Assembly: GCA_026418695.1 (NCBI GenBank)
Contig: JAOAAU010000122.1
Coordinates: 1 to 64,000 of the forward strand
Origin: Clostridia bacterium
Lineage (GTDB): Bacteria; Bacillota; Clostridia; Acetivibrionales; JAFADI01
DNA: 64,000 bases
Direction: 5' to 3'
Below, piece by piece: positions 10,223 to 20,012 of this stretch (positions are counted from its first letter, which is position 1; every line of letters starts with the position of its first letter). The notes under the pieces are model-generated. The model searched no databases and had not been told where the DNA came from. It saw only the letters and a list, made by a program, of their open reading frames with translations. The position numbers and the translations under genes were made by a program.

Positions 10223-10795
10223 ATGGGAAGAGCAGAAAAGGATACGAAGGATAAAATAATAGAAGCAGCTTGCAGGGTTCTGGCAGAAAAGGGGTATGAT
10301 GCTGCGTCTACCAAAGAAATAGCGAAAGCAGCCGGGGTGGCTCAGGGGCTAATCAATTACTATTTTTCAAGTAAAGATGAACTTTTCATTGATGTTCTAA
10401 AAGCGGAAGGCAGGCGGTTTTGTGAAGCGATGCAGGAACTGCGCAGCAGCCTGAAGGCGGAGGACGTATACAAAAATGCGTTTGACAACATCAAGGATAA
10501 GATCAGTCACTACCCTCAATGGTATCGGCTGAGATATGAACTGTATGCATTGGGACTCCGGAATAACAGTATGCTTGAGGAGACACGGCTGCAAGTTGAA
10601 GACAGCAGGAGGAACATCAGCGAGGTATTGAGCATCCTATGCAATAAACCGGCTCCTGAACTTGGTTCTGTTGCTGCCATTGTATTTTCAGCATTGGAAG
10701 GCCTTGCGCTGCAAAAACTCATTGATGAACGGTTTGACTTTGATACAGCATTTAATGAGCTGTTTAAGATGATACATTTATATACCAATCAATAA
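10223..10795 (+). CDS. TetR/AcrR family transcriptional regulator
   Basis: KIIEAACRVLAEKGYDAASTKEIAKAAGVAQGLINYYFSSKDELF. Confidence 0.95.
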   Translation: MGRAEKDTKDKIIEAACRVLAEKGYDAASTKEIAKAAGVAQGLINYYFSSKDELFIDVLKAEGRRFCEAMQELRSSLKAEDVYKNAFDNIKDKISHYPQWYRLRYELYALGLRNNSMLEETRLQVEDSRRNISEVLSILCNKPAPELGSVAAIVFSALEGLALQKLIDERFDFDTAFNELFKMIHLYTNQ

Positions 10796-10814
10796 ATTTT
10801 TTTACAATATTATT

Positions 10815-10830
10815 GTTTGAATGTTCAAAC
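10815..10830. promoter_or_regulatory. Candidate TetR operator GTTTGAATGTTCAAAC
   Basis: 7-bp perfect arms GTTTGAA/TTCAAAC, matching the site upstream of tetR. Confidence 0.6.
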
Positions 10831-10848
10831 AGGATGGAGGAGTAAGAA

Positions 10849-11559
10849 ATGGTAGTGACAATCATTAACGGGAGCCCGCGAAAAAATGGTGCTACAGGGA
10901 AGATCCTTAAGGAAATGGCTAAATATCTGGAGTCTAAAGGAGACGTTGAACTTAATTATGTAGATCTGTCCGAGTATAACATGAGATTTTGTAAAGGATG
11001 TACCGCTTGCTTCAGAACAGGAGAATGCATCATCAAAGAGGATGGATTGGAAGCTTTGTCGCATTTGATCAGCAGATCCGACGGACTGGTGATTGGCTCT
11101 CCGACCTACGAAAGCAATGTCCACGGGCAAGTGAAGACCATGATGGACAGGGGGCATTTTGTTGTTGAACAGCTTTTAACAGGGAAGTATTGTTTTGCGG
11201 TGAGCACCTATGAAAATGCTCAGGGGAGAGGCGTATTAAAAGTGCTTAACAGACTTTTCTCATATTCCGGAGGAATCATTGCCGGAAACCTGCTGGCGAA
11301 GGTAATTTTCAATAAGGATCCGTTTTCCATAAAAGGGCTAAGACAGGAATTGGATGAGAAGATGAAAAAATACTACAATACGATGAAGATGAAGAAGCAG
11401 AAAAGTGTAGTAGGAAAAATCTTTTCTTGGATGATTTTGAATTTTGGCTTTAAGCCCATGGTAACAAAACACGTGGACAGGTACGAGGGCGTCATGAAGA
11501 AGTGGGCTGCCATGGGAATCGTTCGAGAAACCAAGCTTGTTAACAATCATTTAACCTGA
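10849..11559 (+). CDS. NADPH-dependent FMN reductase/flavodoxin family protein
   Basis: INGSPRKNGATGKIL, CKGCTACFRTGECIIKEDG, SDGLVIGSPTYESNVHGQVKTMMDR. Confidence 0.92.
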   Translation: MVVTIINGSPRKNGATGKILKEMAKYLESKGDVELNYVDLSEYNMRFCKGCTACFRTGECIIKEDGLEALSHLISRSDGLVIGSPTYESNVHGQVKTMMDRGHFVVEQLLTGKYCFAVSTYENAQGRGVLKVLNRLFSYSGGIIAGNLLAKVIFNKDPFSIKGLRQELDEKMKKYYNTMKMKKQKSVVGKIFSWMILNFGFKPMVTKHVDRYEGVMKKWAAMGIVRETKLVNNHLT

Positions 11560-11625
11560 TACTGATGTCCCTTTAACAATTTACAGGTAAAATAAACCTG
11601 TGAATACGGAAGGGGGGGACAAGAA

Positions 11626-11784
11626 ATGAATCCTTTATTTATCCCGGCTGCTTTGGATGAAAAAACTTTAGCCGAATACGATGTAAGCGCATTAAGAGCA
11701 TTGATTGCCGAGAATTCAAAGCAGATTGACCGATATATCGATCAGTTGGAGAGTTTAAAGCAAAAGTTGAGTGAAAATCCGTGA
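11626..11784 (+). CDS. Small hypothetical protein, 52 aa
   Basis: ATG with upstream AGGGGGGG RBS; MNPLFIPAALDEKTLAEYDVSALRALIAENSKQIDRYIDQLESLKQKLSENP; intrinsic terminator follows immediately. Not in ORF track (below length cutoff). Confidence 0.65.
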   Translation: MNPLFIPAALDEKTLAEYDVSALRALIAENSKQIDRYIDQLESLKQKLSENP

Positions 11785-11787
11785 GAT

Positions 11788-11816
11788 AAGACTATATCCT
11801 TCATATAGTCTTTTTT
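11788..11816 (+). terminator. Intrinsic terminator
   Basis: AAGACTATAT CCTT CATATAGTCTTTTTT. Confidence 0.9.
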
Positions 11817-11837
11817 CTTTGGTTCTCTGAACTGGCG

Positions 11838-12116
11838 CTATTGCTTTACAATCCAAATGATCAGTAATAGCTGCAGGAAAAATATGAAAGGGAACCCATA
11901 CATAAAATACCATTTTTGAATTTTATGCCTGAACAAAAGCAGGCCTGCATAGACACCAGGACATCCTCCGATAATTCCGATGACAAAAAACGTCCTTTCG
12001 GGAATCCTCCACATTCTATACCTTGCTTTGTATTTATCAACCCCGACGATAATAAAACCAATGATGTTGATGGCTGCTATCAGATATTCGGCAACTCTCA
12101 TCACACCTTCAAACAT
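11838..12116 (-). CDS. DUF1294 family small membrane protein
   Basis: NIIGFIIVGVDKYKARYRMWRIPERTFFVIGIIGGCPGVYAGLLLFRHKIQKWYF. Confidence 0.88.
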   Translation of the reverse strand: MFEGVMRVAEYLIAAINIIGFIIVGVDKYKARYRMWRIPERTFFVIGIIGGCPGVYAGLLLFRHKIQKWYFMYGFPFIFFLQLLLIIWIVKQ

Positions 12117-12406
12117 AAAAACGACACCCTTCTTATCAGAAATACACTTTCCTCTTTAGTTTATATTAAATATATCGATAAAAATCATCAATTGTTTAAA
12201 AGAATTTTCCAGTATACTGCAAAAAAATATTTTTTTGGAGTTTTCTTAAATGCTTTTTAACTAAAGCTCATTATTTGGTATGTCGGTAATTAATTAAGGA
12301 TTTAATTTCTAGCATACCCAGTATATAATGATATTGTAAATAAAATGAAGACAAAGTCTGTGTAAAGATAAAAACATAAAAGTGATGTTCATCAAGGGAG
12401 GCCAGT

Positions 12407-13483
12407 ATGAGAATTAGTGAAGCAAAACAGTGCATTAAGGAGTTGTATTTACATACGGAAAGCGTTTCTGCACTCATCAGTGAGAGAGGGGTAGGAAAAA
12501 CTTCGGCTTACAAACAGTGTGCAGAAGAACTGGAAATCGGATATATGGGGTTGTATGCAGCTGCTCTGGAAGGGCCTGATTTTATGGGATTGCCGGATAA
12601 GGACAGGGAAAAGGGAATCACGCGGTATCTTGCTCCTCAGTTTCTTCCAACAGTTGAAGCTGTTAGTGAGGGCTTATTTCCGTCAAAGGGAATTCTGGTT
12701 CTGGAAGAGATCAACCGCGTCCCAAGCGATACAACTTCAGTGCTTTATCCGCTGCTGCTGGAAAGAAAGGTAAACGGACACAGCCTTGCACCGGGATGGA
12801 AGATCGGAGTAACCATGAATCCCGATACTCTGAACTATACAGTCAATTCACTGGATGATGCGATGCTGGACAGATTTGTGAGCATAGAAGTTACGGTGGA
12901 TCTGGACGACTACATTGAGTATTCCGTTAGGAACAGTCCCAATGACGAGGTGCTTTCCTTCCTGCAGGCATGCCCGGACCTGCTGCTGATCGTAAAAAAG
13001 TCTGCAGATTCAACAGCATTGACCAAATCGCCGACTCCCAGGGGCTGGACCAAGGTCCAGGAACTGCTGAACAATTGTAAACTGGCAGACAGGCTGATGA
13101 TGGAGCTGGTGGCAGGAATTTTAGGACCGGAAACGGCATCTTCCTTTTATGGATATTTGAAAAACAGGGATTTTAAGATACCAGCTACCGACAAACTCAT
13201 CCATGATTATGAGTCTGTCAGAGCAGTCGTTCAGGAAATCATTGAAAAGAACAGGATTGATATTTTAAGTCTTGTGACTAAGAAAGTGATTCTTACTTTT
13301 GAAATGAAGGAGCAGCATTTGGCAAATCTGAATGCATTTGTATCCCATTTGCCGGAAGAGTTGAGCATACTGTTTTTCAAGCTGCTTGCGACGAAGCGTC
13401 CCGAGGATTTTCAGGAGGTCATCGGGCGTACTGAGGCTTTCGAGAAGGTGTCGGATAAGATCGTACAGATTTTAATGGATTAG
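12407..13483 (+). CDS. MoxR-like AAA+ ATPase
   Basis: Walker A-like SERGVGKTSAYKQ, GILVLEEINRVPSDTTSVLYPLLLERKV, TMNPDTLNYTVNSLDDAMLDRFV. Confidence 0.88.
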   Translation: MRISEAKQCIKELYLHTESVSALISERGVGKTSAYKQCAEELEIGYMGLYAAALEGPDFMGLPDKDREKGITRYLAPQFLPTVEAVSEGLFPSKGILVLEEINRVPSDTTSVLYPLLLERKVNGHSLAPGWKIGVTMNPDTLNYTVNSLDDAMLDRFVSIEVTVDLDDYIEYSVRNSPNDEVLSFLQACPDLLLIVKKSADSTALTKSPTPRGWTKVQELLNNCKLADRLMMELVAGILGPETASSFYGYLKNRDFKIPATDKLIHDYESVRAVVQEIIEKNRIDILSLVTKKVILTFEMKEQHLANLNAFVSHLPEELSILFFKLLATKRPEDFQEVIGRTEAFEKVSDKIVQILMD

Positions 13484-13500
13484 GAAAAGAGGCCGAATGA

Positions 13501-14631
13501 ATGAAGATTCAGGAAGTTATTATGCATTTGCTGCTAAAGCAGCCATTTTACGGATACATTGCCGCTTCGGTCACACCGGTAGAGAGCGACGAGATCCCAA
13601 CAGTTCGTATGACAATGACGCCGGCCGTCAAGCTGATCTATAATAGAGGATGGTATGAAAGCCTTCCGGAGGAACACGCCATTGGTACGATCATTCATGA
13701 ACTGCTTCATCTGGTGCTTCTCCATCCCTACCGGAAAGGCAGCAGAGAACGGCATTTATGGGTCATTGCCTGTGATTTGGCAGTGAATGAACATATCCAT
13801 CCTAGGATGCTGCCACCGGAAGCCATAACCGTAGATAAGATTTCCGAAGAGATCAAGGAAAACCTGCCAAGGCTGAAAAGTGCCGAGGCCTATTACGATA
13901 TTCTATCCAACAGCGAAAACCAGGTAAGCTTCAACGAGAATGATAAGGAAATCAAGGTGGTTTTACGAAGCGGTCAGGAACTGAAAGCCAACAACTCCAC
14001 CGAAGGAGACAGCTCGGAGATCAATAAAAGCGCTGTAAAATGTGTATTGTCGGAGTTAATTGACCAAGCCGAAGCGGAAGGAGAAATTCCAGGTGAAATC
14101 AACGGTTTTATCAACGAACTGTATAAAGTCAATGAGGTCAACTGGAGAAATGTTTTAAAAAGATTTTTATCCGGAAAGGGAAAAGTGGTCACGAGAAAAA
14201 CCTGCAAGAAGGTATCCAAACGTTTTGAAGATCTGCCGGGAAACAAACGGTCTGTTGGAGTTAATGCACTGCTGGCTGTGGACGAGAGTGGGTCCATCTC
14301 AGATAAACAGGTGATGAAATTCTATAATGAACTGCTGTCGGTCAAGAAAATTACCGGAGCCAATTTGAGTGTTACCCGGTTTGATACGGAATGCACCCAG
14401 CCTGTAGCTCTTGAAAAATATATCCGGGACAAACAACGGGTGAAAAATGGAGGGACTGATTTTCGTCCGGTTTTTGAGCTGGCGGATAGAATCAAAACCC
14501 ATCTTCTGATCATTTTTACAGATGGCGAAGGGTCTGCTCCCGAATATTCCAACCAGCAGGTTTTATGGGTGCTGACCAAGGGCGGGAAAAAGCCGGCTGA
14601 ATACGGACATAGCGTAATGTTTGAAGAATGA
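13501..14631 (+). CDS. VWA-like domain metallopeptidase (DUF2201-type)
   Basis: N-terminal zinc motif HELLHLVLLHP; C-terminal VWA-like ALLAVDESGSIS ... FTDGEG. Confidence 0.88.
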   Translation: MKIQEVIMHLLLKQPFYGYIAASVTPVESDEIPTVRMTMTPAVKLIYNRGWYESLPEEHAIGTIIHELLHLVLLHPYRKGSRERHLWVIACDLAVNEHIHPRMLPPEAITVDKISEEIKENLPRLKSAEAYYDILSNSENQVSFNENDKEIKVVLRSGQELKANNSTEGDSSEINKSAVKCVLSELIDQAEAEGEIPGEINGFINELYKVNEVNWRNVLKRFLSGKGKVVTRKTCKKVSKRFEDLPGNKRSVGVNALLAVDESGSISDKQVMKFYNELLSVKKITGANLSVTRFDTECTQPVALEKYIRDKQRVKNGGTDFRPVFELADRIKTHLLIIFTDGEGSAPEYSNQQVLWVLTKGGKKPAEYGHSVMFEE

Positions 14632-14649
14632 AAGAGATGAGGGTGGAGC

Positions 14650-15021
14650 ATGGTATTTGAATATTCCATTGTTGGAGGAATTCTTAAAATACATAAGAGC
14701 GTGTTTGTCCAGGAAATGCTGGTGAAAGACAGCAAGCTGCGTGTGCTGCTTAACTGGAAGACAATGAAGGACCTTGCCGGCAAACATCCTCTGATCGGGG
14801 GACAAAGCAATGAGGACATCATCACCGTGGATTTCAGTCATATGACGGTAGACACACAAGAATCCCCCAAAGACATTTTGAATGATTTAAAGATAAAATA
14901 CCGGGAAAAAATCAAGGGGAAAATCGCTTTCAGGACGGTTTACGGGATGTTCGGCGGCGTATTTTCCTATGAGGTGGACTTGAATTCGGAAGACGGTGAG
15001 ATCAAGTATATATCAGGATAA
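14650..15021 (+). CDS. Hypothetical protein, 123 aa, third gene of the MoxR/DUF2201 cluster
   Basis: ORF 18 nt downstream of the VWA gene, same strand, RBS-like GAGGGTGGAGC; no family recognised. Confidence 0.75.
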   Translation: MVFEYSIVGGILKIHKSVFVQEMLVKDSKLRVLLNWKTMKDLAGKHPLIGGQSNEDIITVDFSHMTVDTQESPKDILNDLKIKYREKIKGKIAFRTVYGMFGGVFSYEVDLNSEDGEIKYISG

Positions 15022-15046
15022 GACCCGGAGTCTTTTTTGTTTACAA

Positions 15047-15244
15047 TTAAATATGAATATCGATATTACTGCCTTTGTGAGGGTTGACAGCGTTTTCCAT
15101 AGTCTTTGCCTGAATCAACTTCATACCCTCAAAAAGGGAAGTCACTGTTTGCGAGTCTTGATGCATCGCTTTCTTAAGGGCAGTTAAGTTGATAGCTTGA
15201 CGGATGCTGTAGATAGAGGATCGGAGAATGTTGTTTACGTCCAT
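15047..15244 (-). CDS. YjfB-like small protein (putative motility protein family)
   Basis: 65 aa MDVNNILRSSIYSIRQAINLTALKKAMHQDSQTVTSLFEGMK resembles the YjfB pattern. Confidence 0.6.
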   Translation of the reverse strand: MDVNNILRSSIYSIRQAINLTALKKAMHQDSQTVTSLFEGMKLIQAKTMENAVNPHKGSNIDIHI

Positions 15245-15487
15245 GACAATACCTTCTTTTCTAAAGGATTACTTTCATCATACCATATTTTACAGTTAAA
15301 TACACATGTACCTTGAGGATAATATAAGCGGCGGCAAAAATAGAGTAAATGCAAATTATCTCCATTATGATGAAAAGTGTTTTACCGTAATGGAGGATAT
15401 GATATAATGAAAACATTCTTAAATTATTTCTGGATTTATTCAACCTCTAAGTTTTCCAATAAACAATATCAATAGACAGGTGGCTCT

Positions 15488-17878
15488 ATGGAAGGACGAA
15501 AGAAGGCTCGTCTTACCTTTGCACTCCTCATTGACTGGGTGATGGGGTGGGAAGACACAATTTATTATCAAAATAAGATTCTTTCCGGTGTCGAAAGCTT
15601 TGCCAGGGAAAATGACATTAATCTTCTCTGCTTTGTTTGCGGGCGCCTTGATCCCTATCTGGAATGGGAAAGAAAAAGAAATATTCTCATGTATCTCATC
15701 GATAAAAAATATATAGACGGACTAATCATACTGGCGGCTTCCATCGGCTTGGACCCTGAAAACAGTACCACAATGGAAATTCTGAAAAGATGTAAGGGAA
15801 TTCCGGTGGTTACTTTGAACAAGAAGCTGATGGATTTTCCCTGCGTAAGTGTTGATAATGTCATTGGAATGCGGCAGATCATGGATCATATGATCGAAGA
15901 GCATCAATGCCGTGAAATCGCTTTTATCAAAGGGCCGGAAAGCAACGTGGAAGCACGGGCACGGTTTGAAGCCTATGTTGAAGCACTAAAAAAACACAAT
16001 ATTCCGTATAATTCGGATTTGGTATATAACAATCAGAGCAACTTTGACTTCTCGGCAGGAGTGGATGCCATGAAGTTGTTCCTGGATGAAAAGAAGGTTC
16101 GTTTTGACGCTATTGTTGCAGCAAACGATAATATGGCTGTGGGTGCGCTGACAGAGCTGTACACGAGAACCGGAAAAGTGCCTGAAAACTTACCGGTTAC
16201 CGGTTTTGATGATTCAGAGCTTGGAAAAAGCTATTCCCTGACAACTGTCCGCCAGCCGTTTTATGAGATGTCCAAAGCGGTGGCGGGGGTTCTCCTGAAA
16301 TTAATCCAGGGTCATGAAGTGGATTCGAATCTGGTTATTCCAACAGAGATGGTAGTGAGGTCTTCTTGCGGGTGTATATTAAAGAGTATACTTGATGCTT
16401 CAATGGTCAGGTATGACTTATCCAAGAGAAATAGTAAAGAGATATTTCAGGATCATCGGGAACAATTATTATGCGAGCTTTCGAAGCTGAACCAGTGTGT
16501 TGATCCTCATGACAGCAGAGAGCTGTTCAATCATGAAAGGAAATTGATGGATGCGCTTGATGAGGTTGTGGATTCCGGTGATCAGAAGAAATTCTTTGCC
16601 GTTCTGAACAACCTGCTTTTCTGGATGATTACCAGAAAAATAGATTTGTTTATCCTTCAGGAAGTTCTCTCACTGCTAAGAAAAAATACACTGTCATGTT
16701 TATGTGACCTGAAGGCCATTGCGGATACCGAGGCGATGTTTCATGCAGCCCGGATTCAAATCGTTGAAGTGATACAGAGTGCGGGGGTTTCCCACAAAAT
16801 CATAGCCTACTTTCAGGCTGAAGGGGTTGGTATTCTTGGGGAAGAATTGGTATCCAATCTGGACTTTATGAGCCAGATGGATATTCTGGCCAGGGAACTT
16901 CCCCATTACGGCATTAAGGGATGTTATGTTTCGCTATATGAAGATCCTCTAAAACCGATGGAATACTCCAGACTGGTTTTAGGATTTAACGCAAACAAAC
17001 GAATTATGATTGATTCGGATGGCATCCGCTATCGTTCTCAAGATCTGCTGCCGGAAAATGCAATGAAAGAGCTGGAGGAAACCCGCTACAGTGCTATTGT
17101 GCAGGCGTTATACCAGGGCGATGACCAGCTGGGTTTTGCAGTTTTTGATTATGGTTCGGAAATCGGAAAGTCTTTTGAAACCATCCGATACCGCTTAAGC
17201 TTTGCGCTCAAAGGAACCCTGCTGATCGATAAGATCACAAAACAGGCACAGGATCTCGAAAGGCAGGTTGCAGAAAGAACAAAGGAGCTTTCGGATACAA
17301 ATCAAAAACTTGAGGATGAGATTCACTTCAGAAAAGATGTAGAAATACAGTTGAAAAAGGCATTAGAGGAATTGGAGGTCTATAACAGACAATTGCATTA
17401 CCAGTCCTATATGGATGAACTGACAGGGCTTTATAACCGACGGGGCTTTATGTCTTTGGGTTTGCAGCATTACCAATATGCAGTGAGTGCAAACAAGGGA
17501 TTTTGGGTGATTTTCGGAGATCTGGACGGTCTTAAGCAGATCAATGATCTTTATGGACATAAGGAAGGGGACTATGCAATCAAAAAAGCAGGGGAGATCC
17601 TTAAAAGCTCATTTAGAAACCTGGATATCGTTGCCCGGCTGGGGGGAGATGAATTTACAGTGATTGTCGTGGATTCTGCCTTTCAGGATGAAAAAGCTTT
17701 ATTAAACCGTATCAGGGGATGCTTTGAAGAATACAATGGCAGAGCGCATAAACCCTATCAGCTGTCCATGAGTATAGGCGCTTATTATTTCAAACCTGAA
17801 ACCGCCGTGACGTTTGAAGAACTTTTGAATAGAGCGGACAGTGAGCTTTATAAGCAAAAGCATCGCTCCCGGAAATAA
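15488..17878 (+). CDS. LacI/GalR-type substrate-binding domain fused to GGDEF diguanylate cyclase
   Basis: Periplasmic-binding-like N-terminus (YIDGLIILAASIGLD..., VSVDNVIGMRQIMDHMIEEH, AIVAANDNMAVGAL, VTGFDDSELGKSYSLTTVRQP); C-terminal DELTGLYNRRGF and ARLGGDEF. No N-terminal HTH or TM helix seen. Confidence 0.92.
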   Translation: MEGRKKARLTFALLIDWVMGWEDTIYYQNKILSGVESFARENDINLLCFVCGRLDPYLEWERKRNILMYLIDKKYIDGLIILAASIGLDPENSTTMEILKRCKGIPVVTLNKKLMDFPCVSVDNVIGMRQIMDHMIEEHQCREIAFIKGPESNVEARARFEAYVEALKKHNIPYNSDLVYNNQSNFDFSAGVDAMKLFLDEKKVRFDAIVAANDNMAVGALTELYTRTGKVPENLPVTGFDDSELGKSYSLTTVRQPFYEMSKAVAGVLLKLIQGHEVDSNLVIPTEMVVRSSCGCILKSILDASMVRYDLSKRNSKEIFQDHREQLLCELSKLNQCVDPHDSRELFNHERKLMDALDEVVDSGDQKKFFAVLNNLLFWMITRKIDLFILQEVLSLLRKNTLSCLCDLKAIADTEAMFHAARIQIVEVIQSAGVSHKIIAYFQAEGVGILGEELVSNLDFMSQMDILARELPHYGIKGCYVSLYEDPLKPMEYSRLVLGFNANKRIMIDSDGIRYRSQDLLPENAMKELEETRYSAIVQALYQGDDQLGFAVFDYGSEIGKSFETIRYRLSFALKGTLLIDKITKQAQDLERQVAERTKELSDTNQKLEDEIHFRKDVEIQLKKALEELEVYNRQLHYQSYMDELTGLYNRRGFMSLGLQHYQYAVSANKGFWVIFGDLDGLKQINDLYGHKEGDYAIKKAGEILKSSFRNLDIVARLGGDEFTVIVVDSAFQDEKALLNRIRGCFEEYNGRAHKPYQLSMSIGAYYFKPETAVTFEELLNRADSELYKQKHRSRK

Positions 17879-17924
17879 CTGATTAAACTAAGGCTATTAG
17901 CTAAACAAACAGTTTGAGAATTCG

Positions 17925-17955
17925 GAAGACCTATTGCAGGTCTTCTTTGTTTTTG
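17925..17955 (+). terminator. Intrinsic terminator
   Basis: GAAGACC TATTGCA GGTCTTC TTTGTTTTT. Confidence 0.75.
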
Positions 17956-18094
17956 AAATTAAATTGTTTATTGTGACGGGTTACGAAATTGAATTTTCAT
18001 ATTGTCGAAAGATTTATTCTAAGGTATAGTGGAATATAGTGTATAAACTTTACATAAATCAGTTGTTGATAATCCATCAAGAAGCGGTGATCCA

Positions 18095-19930
18095 ATGAAT
18101 TTTTTTAAGAACAAGATTTTGAAAGACTTTTTCATTTTTTATACTTTTGGAATTTTATTCCTTAAGTCCATGATGTTTGTAGGAGTACAAACCCATGTCA
18201 CACATACGCGGGTTATGCTGTTTACGGCTACCCGATATGTATTCAAATATGCGCATTACCGAGGTTTTTTCTATTTCGGTGTCATCCTCATCCTGGTTTC
18301 TTTTGCGTATTTGTTTAAAAACCGGAAAAAGCTGTGGTACTTACTCGCTTTGAATTTGGCTGTTTCCGCACTGCTGCTTTTTGATACCTGGTATCTGAGA
18401 AGCTACAATTCCTTGACTTCCGTACAGCTGATTGCACAGGCAACCAACCTGGACAATCTTTCTGACAGCATATTGTCTTTAATCAAACTACTGGATGTAG
18501 TTTTTGTATTCGATCTTCCTATCATTCTGGTTTTCTTCCTTTATCAAAAAAACCTTTATAAGGATATGCCCAGAAATCTCCTGCTTTTTGGAATCACCTT
18601 TGTTGTTTCAACCACCACGGTATTTTCCATTGTACCTGTCAGAGACTGGTGGAATAAACTGATCGGTGATTATGATAATGTGCAGGCAGCAGTTTTCCCG
18701 TATGATCCCAATGTAACGGCAAGCAACATATCGCCCATCGGATATCACTTTTTTGATATTTATACCTACTGGAAGGACTCGGAGAAAAAGCATCTTTCGG
18801 ATCATGACAGGCAGGAGATCCAAGCATGGTTTGACTATAAGAAGGAGAACCTGCCGGATAATCAATACAAAGGCATGCTGAAAGGAAAAAACCTGATCGT
18901 GATTCAGGTTGAATCACTGGAGAAGAGTGTGATCAACCAGAAAATTGAAGGTCAGGAGATCACTCCTGTACTCAACGGCCTACTAAAGAACAGTTTGTAT
19001 TTTACGAGTATCCATGAGCAGGTGAATAACGGGATGAGCTCGGATGCAGATTTGCTGATGAATACTTCCGTTTATCCCATTCGCAGCGGAAGTACTTTCT
19101 TCAGGTATCCCTTCACGAAGTATACTGGCTCTATGCCGCTCCTCCTGGAGGAAATGGGGTATTCAACCTTTGCATATCACCCGGATAAAGGGGCCTTCTG
19201 GAATTGGATGCCGGCATTGACTTCCATCGGCTTCCAAAAGTGTATTGATTCTTCAAACTATGATCAAACGGAGTGGATCGGTTTTGGGATCAGTGACGGT
19301 TCCTATTTCAAGCAGATTGAGCCAAGAATCGCCAAGGCAAAGCAGCCGTTTTACTCCTTCATTGTTACGTTGACCGGACATATGCCTTATAAGCTGCCGG
19401 ACCAATACAAGGAGCTCAAGCTGGAAAAATCCTTTGATGAGACTTATTTGGGAGGCTACTTCCAGTGTGCTGCCTATGAGGACAAGCAAATCGGTATGCT
19501 GCTGGACATGCTGAAAAAGGATGGACTGCTGGACAACTCCGTGATTGTTATTTATGGGGACCATGAGGGAGTTCACAGATACTACCCTGAAGAAGTAAAG
19601 AAGCTTTCACAGGGAGATGAATGGTGGAAGACGAATGAGAAAAAACTGCCGTTGATCATCTATTCTCCTGGACTCAAGAGTGCGGAAATCAGTACCGTTG
19701 GAGGACAGATTGACTTTCTCCCTACGATTGCCTATCTGATGGGAGTGGAGGAAAGCAAGGTGGAGAATACCGCGATGGGAAGGAACCTTCTGAAAACAAA
19801 CAAAAGCTTTGCGGTTTTCCCAAACAGAAAGGTAATTCACGAGAATCTGAGCAAAGAAGATGAAAAACATGCGATTCGCGGGTTGGATATTGCAGATTTA
19901 ATCATCAAGGGCAACTATTTTAAACAATAA
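18095..19930 (+). CDS. LTA synthase family sulfatase (membrane phosphoglycerol transferase-like)
   Basis: N-terminal TM helices; NLIVIQVESLEKSVI, EQVNNGMSSDADLLMNTSVYP, VIVIYGDHEGVHRYY, LPLIIYSPG. Confidence 0.93.
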   Translation: MNFFKNKILKDFFIFYTFGILFLKSMMFVGVQTHVTHTRVMLFTATRYVFKYAHYRGFFYFGVILILVSFAYLFKNRKKLWYLLALNLAVSALLLFDTWYLRSYNSLTSVQLIAQATNLDNLSDSILSLIKLLDVVFVFDLPIILVFFLYQKNLYKDMPRNLLLFGITFVVSTTTVFSIVPVRDWWNKLIGDYDNVQAAVFPYDPNVTASNISPIGYHFFDIYTYWKDSEKKHLSDHDRQEIQAWFDYKKENLPDNQYKGMLKGKNLIVIQVESLEKSVINQKIEGQEITPVLNGLLKNSLYFTSIHEQVNNGMSSDADLLMNTSVYPIRSGSTFFRYPFTKYTGSMPLLLEEMGYSTFAYHPDKGAFWNWMPALTSIGFQKCIDSSNYDQTEWIGFGISDGSYFKQIEPRIAKAKQPFYSFIVTLTGHMPYKLPDQYKELKLEKSFDETYLGGYFQCAAYEDKQIGMLLDMLKKDGLLDNSVIVIYGDHEGVHRYYPEEVKKLSQGDEWWKTNEKKLPLIIYSPGLKSAEISTVGGQIDFLPTIAYLMGVEESKVENTAMGRNLLKTNKSFAVFPNRKVIHENLSKEDEKHAIRGLDIADLIIKGNYFKQ

Positions 19931-19942
19931 GAAAAGATTTAT

Positions 19943-20000
19943 GGCCGGATCCGCCGGTACCTGTTCAAATATTGAAAGGGTACCGACAAATCCGGCCTTT
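19943..20000. terminator. Convergent bidirectional terminator
   Basis: GGCCGGAT (19943-19950)/ATCCGGCC (19990-19997) with inner CGGTACC/GGTACCG. Confidence 0.75.
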
Positions 20001-20012
20001 TACTGTTAAAGA

